This document shows positions 60,251 to 64,000 of a DNA stretch of 64,000 nucleotides, piece by piece. The DNA lies in contig RPFO01000038.1 of assembly GCA_009746045.1 (NCBI GenBank), forward strand, positions 473,596 through 537,595. Reading direction: 5' to 3'. The DNA comes from Mesostigma viride. Lineage: Eukaryota; Streptophyta; Mesostigmatophyceae; Mesostigmatales; Mesostigmataceae. The position numbers and the translations under genes are program-made. Position 1 is the first letter of the stretch; the number at the start of each line of letters is the position of its first letter. The notes under the pieces are model-generated. The model was not told the origin of the DNA. It was given only the letters and a program-made list of their open reading frames with translations, and searched no databases.

Positions 60251-63200
60251 ACCTGCTACGATGGCCTCGGCCGAGAGGTAACGTAACCAGCTAGCGGGCT
60301 GACTTCTGGCCCAGATCACTTCCGCCCCAAGCCCGCCTCTGCGCTCTCCTCCACTCTCGCTTCGGTCCCACCTACCCCTGCCTGCTGGCTCGGGTCTTGC
60401 CCCGGCCACGCTTGCCCTTGTTCCCCTGGTGTCCACCCCGAGATGCTCTCTCCTGCGCCCATCCCACCATCAGGGTCTGCACAACTCCTGGCGTCCAACG
60501 CGCCCTCGATCGCCTGCGGGCAGCCCGCTCATAGAAGGCCTCCTTCCTCTTCTCTCCTACTATTCGTCCTTAACGCCCTGGCCTAACTGCCGCAAATGAG
60601 CGCTGACCTACGGGCGCCGTCTGCCGGGCCAGGTGGCGGTGGGGGGGGAGGAACATGGCTCGGGGGAGCCAGCCTTGGGTGGGACATGATGGGCTTGACA
60701 ATGACGCAGCCTCGTTGATGACTCTGATGGGGAGACCCCACGCCTCCTTTTCTGCTCAGTAATGCCATCCCTCCGTGTGATATGGATGAGAGCCGACTCT
60801 CTCCTTGCTGCTCGTTAATCCCCTCGTGGCAGATAAGACCCTCTACGCCTCCTTGCACTTGGCGCGTTCAAAGAATCCTCCGTTCCTTCATCATCATCTC
60901 TTTTGGCGACTTGCCTTGAACGGGATGGTCTGAGGATACAAGCGAGGCTTGCACTTGACAGACCGAGTGGCCTGCTTGACCATCCGCTCGGGCTCACTGG
61001 TCTGCTCGGTCCCTGAGAGGCACCTGCTAAAGTCACCGCCCTCCTGCTCGAAGCTCTTCCTCTGGTCTTGCCTTGCCCTTGCATCTCTCTGCCGTGCCTC
61101 TTTGCCCTTGCCCTTGCCCATGTGCGCCTTCTATTGCCCTTGTGCCTTTGCCCATTGCTTCTTGCCCTTGCCCTGAACTCTTGCCCTTGCCCTATGCCCT
61201 AGCCCTTCCCTTCTGCCCTTGCACTTCCTCAGCTCACCCTCCAGGTTTCATATGTCCCACACCATCACCCGCCTGTTCTCTACGGCATACGGGGCATAAA
61301 ACACCTCCTCCGCTTGGCTCGGTCAGCCCAGCCCGGCGCACCAGATGGATATCTCAGGGGCGATTCCTTCTGATCCGCTTCCCTGACGAGGGAGCTGTGG
61401 GAGCTGTTTCCGGATGCTAGCATGAGCCAATTTTCTGGAACAGGCCCGTTGGAAGCATACATGGCTGCTTGCGACTAAGCCACTTCGGATTGATGGATCC
61501 TGCAGGCAGCTGATTGGTCTCTGTGCCGCGTTAGCCTCGATCCGTCCTACACCCTCATTCTCGCTCGCCCGCCCGTGCTGCTGAGAGGGCCCAGTCGGGT
61601 TCTTGCGGCTTGCTTGGGCGGCGGCTCGGGTTGCTGGCGCCACGCGTGCTGCGCAGCCGATTGTCCTCACCGAGAGCTTAATCAGGGGCGTTATGCGGTA
61701 TGCCTCGGAACCCTGGCGTAGCTTCTGGTGTTTCATCATTTACTATGGTTGCGAAGAAAGCATCCTCGGCCAATCCTCCCTGAGAAAATGGATGGCTTGG
61801 CCTGGTGCCGTTGGCGTGGAGTGCGGTGGTGGCCGCAGGGTAACGCCGTAGGACACTCTTGCGATAGTGCTGCCGGCAGCGGAGGAGGTATCAGTCAGCT
61901 TGCCCTTCGTTTATCGTCATCAATACCAGGTCAATCCCGTTTATATCCAGGCCCCTGCGTCAACGTGCTCCGTTATATGTGTCCCCTTGTGCCGCTGAGT
62001 CCCAGGTAAGCCTCCCACAACTTTATCCGTCGTCGTCAGTTTTCAACCTCAATCTTCCTACTCTCCTTTTTGTTCTCACGCTCAAGAAGGATGTCGTGAT
62101 CTACTTTCGTTTGGCCTTCCTTGCCCTGCATCCACACGGGAGTTTAACGCCATATGTGCTCGAGGCCTTCTTCTTCCGCGTTCATCTGGCCAATAGGGGG
62201 GCAAGCTGCCTTCGCAACTTTTCAGTGCTTGCAAGGGCAGCTGCCTTAAAACACTTTACGCCATGTCATTAGTAGTGAGCCTGGTTCACAAGTTGAGAAG
62301 TCTTTTAAATCCATATTATTACCCCTTGGTTACCGCATGGCTTGAAATTCACAATCATTGAATGGGATTACAAAATGGTCAATTTACAGTCACAAATCTC
62401 GCCTGAACAGACCATTTTTGAGGCGAGGACAAATTTCGGCCAAGGTATGCGCGACGTGACATCATAACGTAATACGGAGCGCATAGTCCGTGCCCTAGTC
62501 ACGTGATTCAAGTGCTGACAGTGACTCACCATTCTATATGTCTGAATCTCTGCTGCCATGTGCGCTAGCGTGGGCCTCGCAACAATCAAGAAACCCCATT
62601 CAAGTCTATAGTACTACAAGGATACTACATTGTCTTGTGGTTAGATTTGCGGCCCGAGCCTGGGCGATCCATATGGTAAATTGAGAGGCCAGCTGTGGAC
62701 CGTGATCCAGATCGGCTCCAATCATCCAGTCCGGTTATTCAGTCCTGATCTTCCGACGGGTCGTTAACTTTTTCGTTTACCTTTTTTCGGGTACAAGTAC
62801 ACCGATTTTGCGATCGGCACTTTAAATAAGCTTTCCGGCTCTGTCACACGCTTTCATGGTGTTACGGCCGGTATACCCGTGTCTTTGTACCCATAATGTT
62901 GTATGGCCGACCAGCCCACCTGGATCCCCAAATTAAATTATTATCTCTTAATTACTGTAATAAATCTCTGTCGCACAGGCCGGCGTGGAACTGAACTAAA
63001 CTGAACCGCTTTCGCAATGATTTAGACATGTACATGCGAAAAAGCATGAACTGACATGTACATATGCGAAATGTGCATTCTAATTCTGCTCCGCTACAAG
63101 TACTGTAGCGACACGCAGGGGCATGCGAGCTTTTGGCGTGGACGCAACCCATTTGGCAGGAGCAATGAAATGATAAGGCAAGGCAATGCAACATTGGGAC

Positions 63201-64000
63201 GTAGTAAATTCTGTAGATCAAGTCCGTCTGCAGCTCCAACCCTGCTGCGCCCCCAAAGGTTGCAATCGCTTGTTTATTGTAGTTCTCTGTCCGGCCATCG
63301 TTGTGGCATGAAGTCGTGCTTCTCATGCCAAACACGAATTGAACTGCTAATCCTGGAGATACCTTCCCGCCCCGGGCCTGGTCATTCCAAGAAATAGAGT
63401 CGTGGCTGATTATATTTTTTATCATAGGGACAGAATATTGGCCAATGTATGCCGTAGGCCCAGTAATAAGTGCCATGCGGAATAGTTACCAGAGGCGCGT
63501 AAAGATGGGTTTATGCTCCAGGTTATGGTTAGACACTACCCACATCAGGCCGGCTCACGTCACACTTACCGTGAGGAATGATTTGCAAAAGAGATTACCA
63601 AGAGAACCTAGTGTCAACAGGCGCAGTCGCGCAATTCTCGGTGTTGCAATGGGGCAAGGCGCAGAGCTTCCTACGGAGCTTCCCCAACGTCACAATCGCA
63701 ATAGCTTCTAGTTAGTCGTGGAAAGGCCGTGACTGAGGGCAAAGCGAGTTGGGAAATACCTCGTCGCACAGCCAGGCGTGCGGTACTAGCCATCCATTCG
63801 ACTAACGCGGCCATCGAGAATGCCTGGAAAAGGTTCTTTTTATTCTGTTTCGCTCCGGCTGGACCAGCAGCACGCTTACGGCAAGTCGCCATGTTTGGTT
63901 TGCTTTGACGCTGGTCGTGTCCAGAAATTTGGTGTGCGGGACGGTGGTTGTATGTTGGATGGGTCGTCCGTCCGAGTCATCTCGACCTGTTCGGGTCTCG
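60251..64000. other. Unassigned right end
   Basis: CCCTTG hexamer-like repeats occupy about 61085–61225. A minus-strand Lys/Arg-rich segment with FKASRQKR and, in another frame, KRDDDEGTEDSLN lies at 60.85–61.12 kb and could be part of an exon. Beyond 62 kb the sequence is AT-richer and I see no supported gene. Confidence 0.35.

Noticed and set aside
62952-63476. 174-residue minus-strand frame
   Set aside because: No recognised domain, no promoter or splice context, and amino-acid usage unlike the confirmed genes; it is compatible with chance.

Overview
This is a nuclear genome window from a eukaryote, very probably a green alga. Genes are split into many short exons by GT–AG introns, most of them several hundred bases long. 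The spliceosomal GTPase, which I could rebuild completely, matches the land-plant form in wording and length more closely than the animal form. Introns and intergenic DNA are full of microsatellites, minisatellites and retroelement debris. I cannot name the species.

Layout. 95–7911 (−): most of a meiotic AAA+ ATPase gene (TRIP13/PCH2), running off the left edge and lacking its first exon. 10990–13820 (+): a two-exon exostosin-type (GT47) glycosyltransferase. 13821–16135: intergenic, with a weak reverse-transcriptase scrap. 16136–35258 (−): the complete U5 snRNP GTPase SNU114/EFTUD2, 24 exons, 986 codons plus stop. 35.6–44.3 kb: a retroelement island (a 5'-truncated LINE with a 16-bp target-site duplication, two LINE-like segments lying head to head, and a 390–420 bp direct repeat bracketing them). 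About 45.3–54.5 kb (−): a protein with two cyclic-nucleotide-binding domains. 54.5–64 kb: no confident gene. The sequence from about 52.9 kb rightward shows homopolymer jitter and frame jumps that look like unpolished assembly.

The genes are unrelated in function (meiosis, secretory glycosylation, splicing, cyclic-nucleotide signalling), so there is no operon-like logic.

The most unusual signal is structural. In at least a dozen introns of the two large minus-strand genes, the last 20–45 nt of an exon together with its 5' splice site recur as degenerate copies further into the downstream intron, at spacings of about 40–120 nt. The extreme case is a 43-bp array at 46.1–46.5 kb that repeats one exon end plus donor at least eight times. 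I call these donor echoes. Some echoes keep an intact GT and others have lost it. They suggest that these introns grow by repeated tandem duplication across the exon–intron junction.
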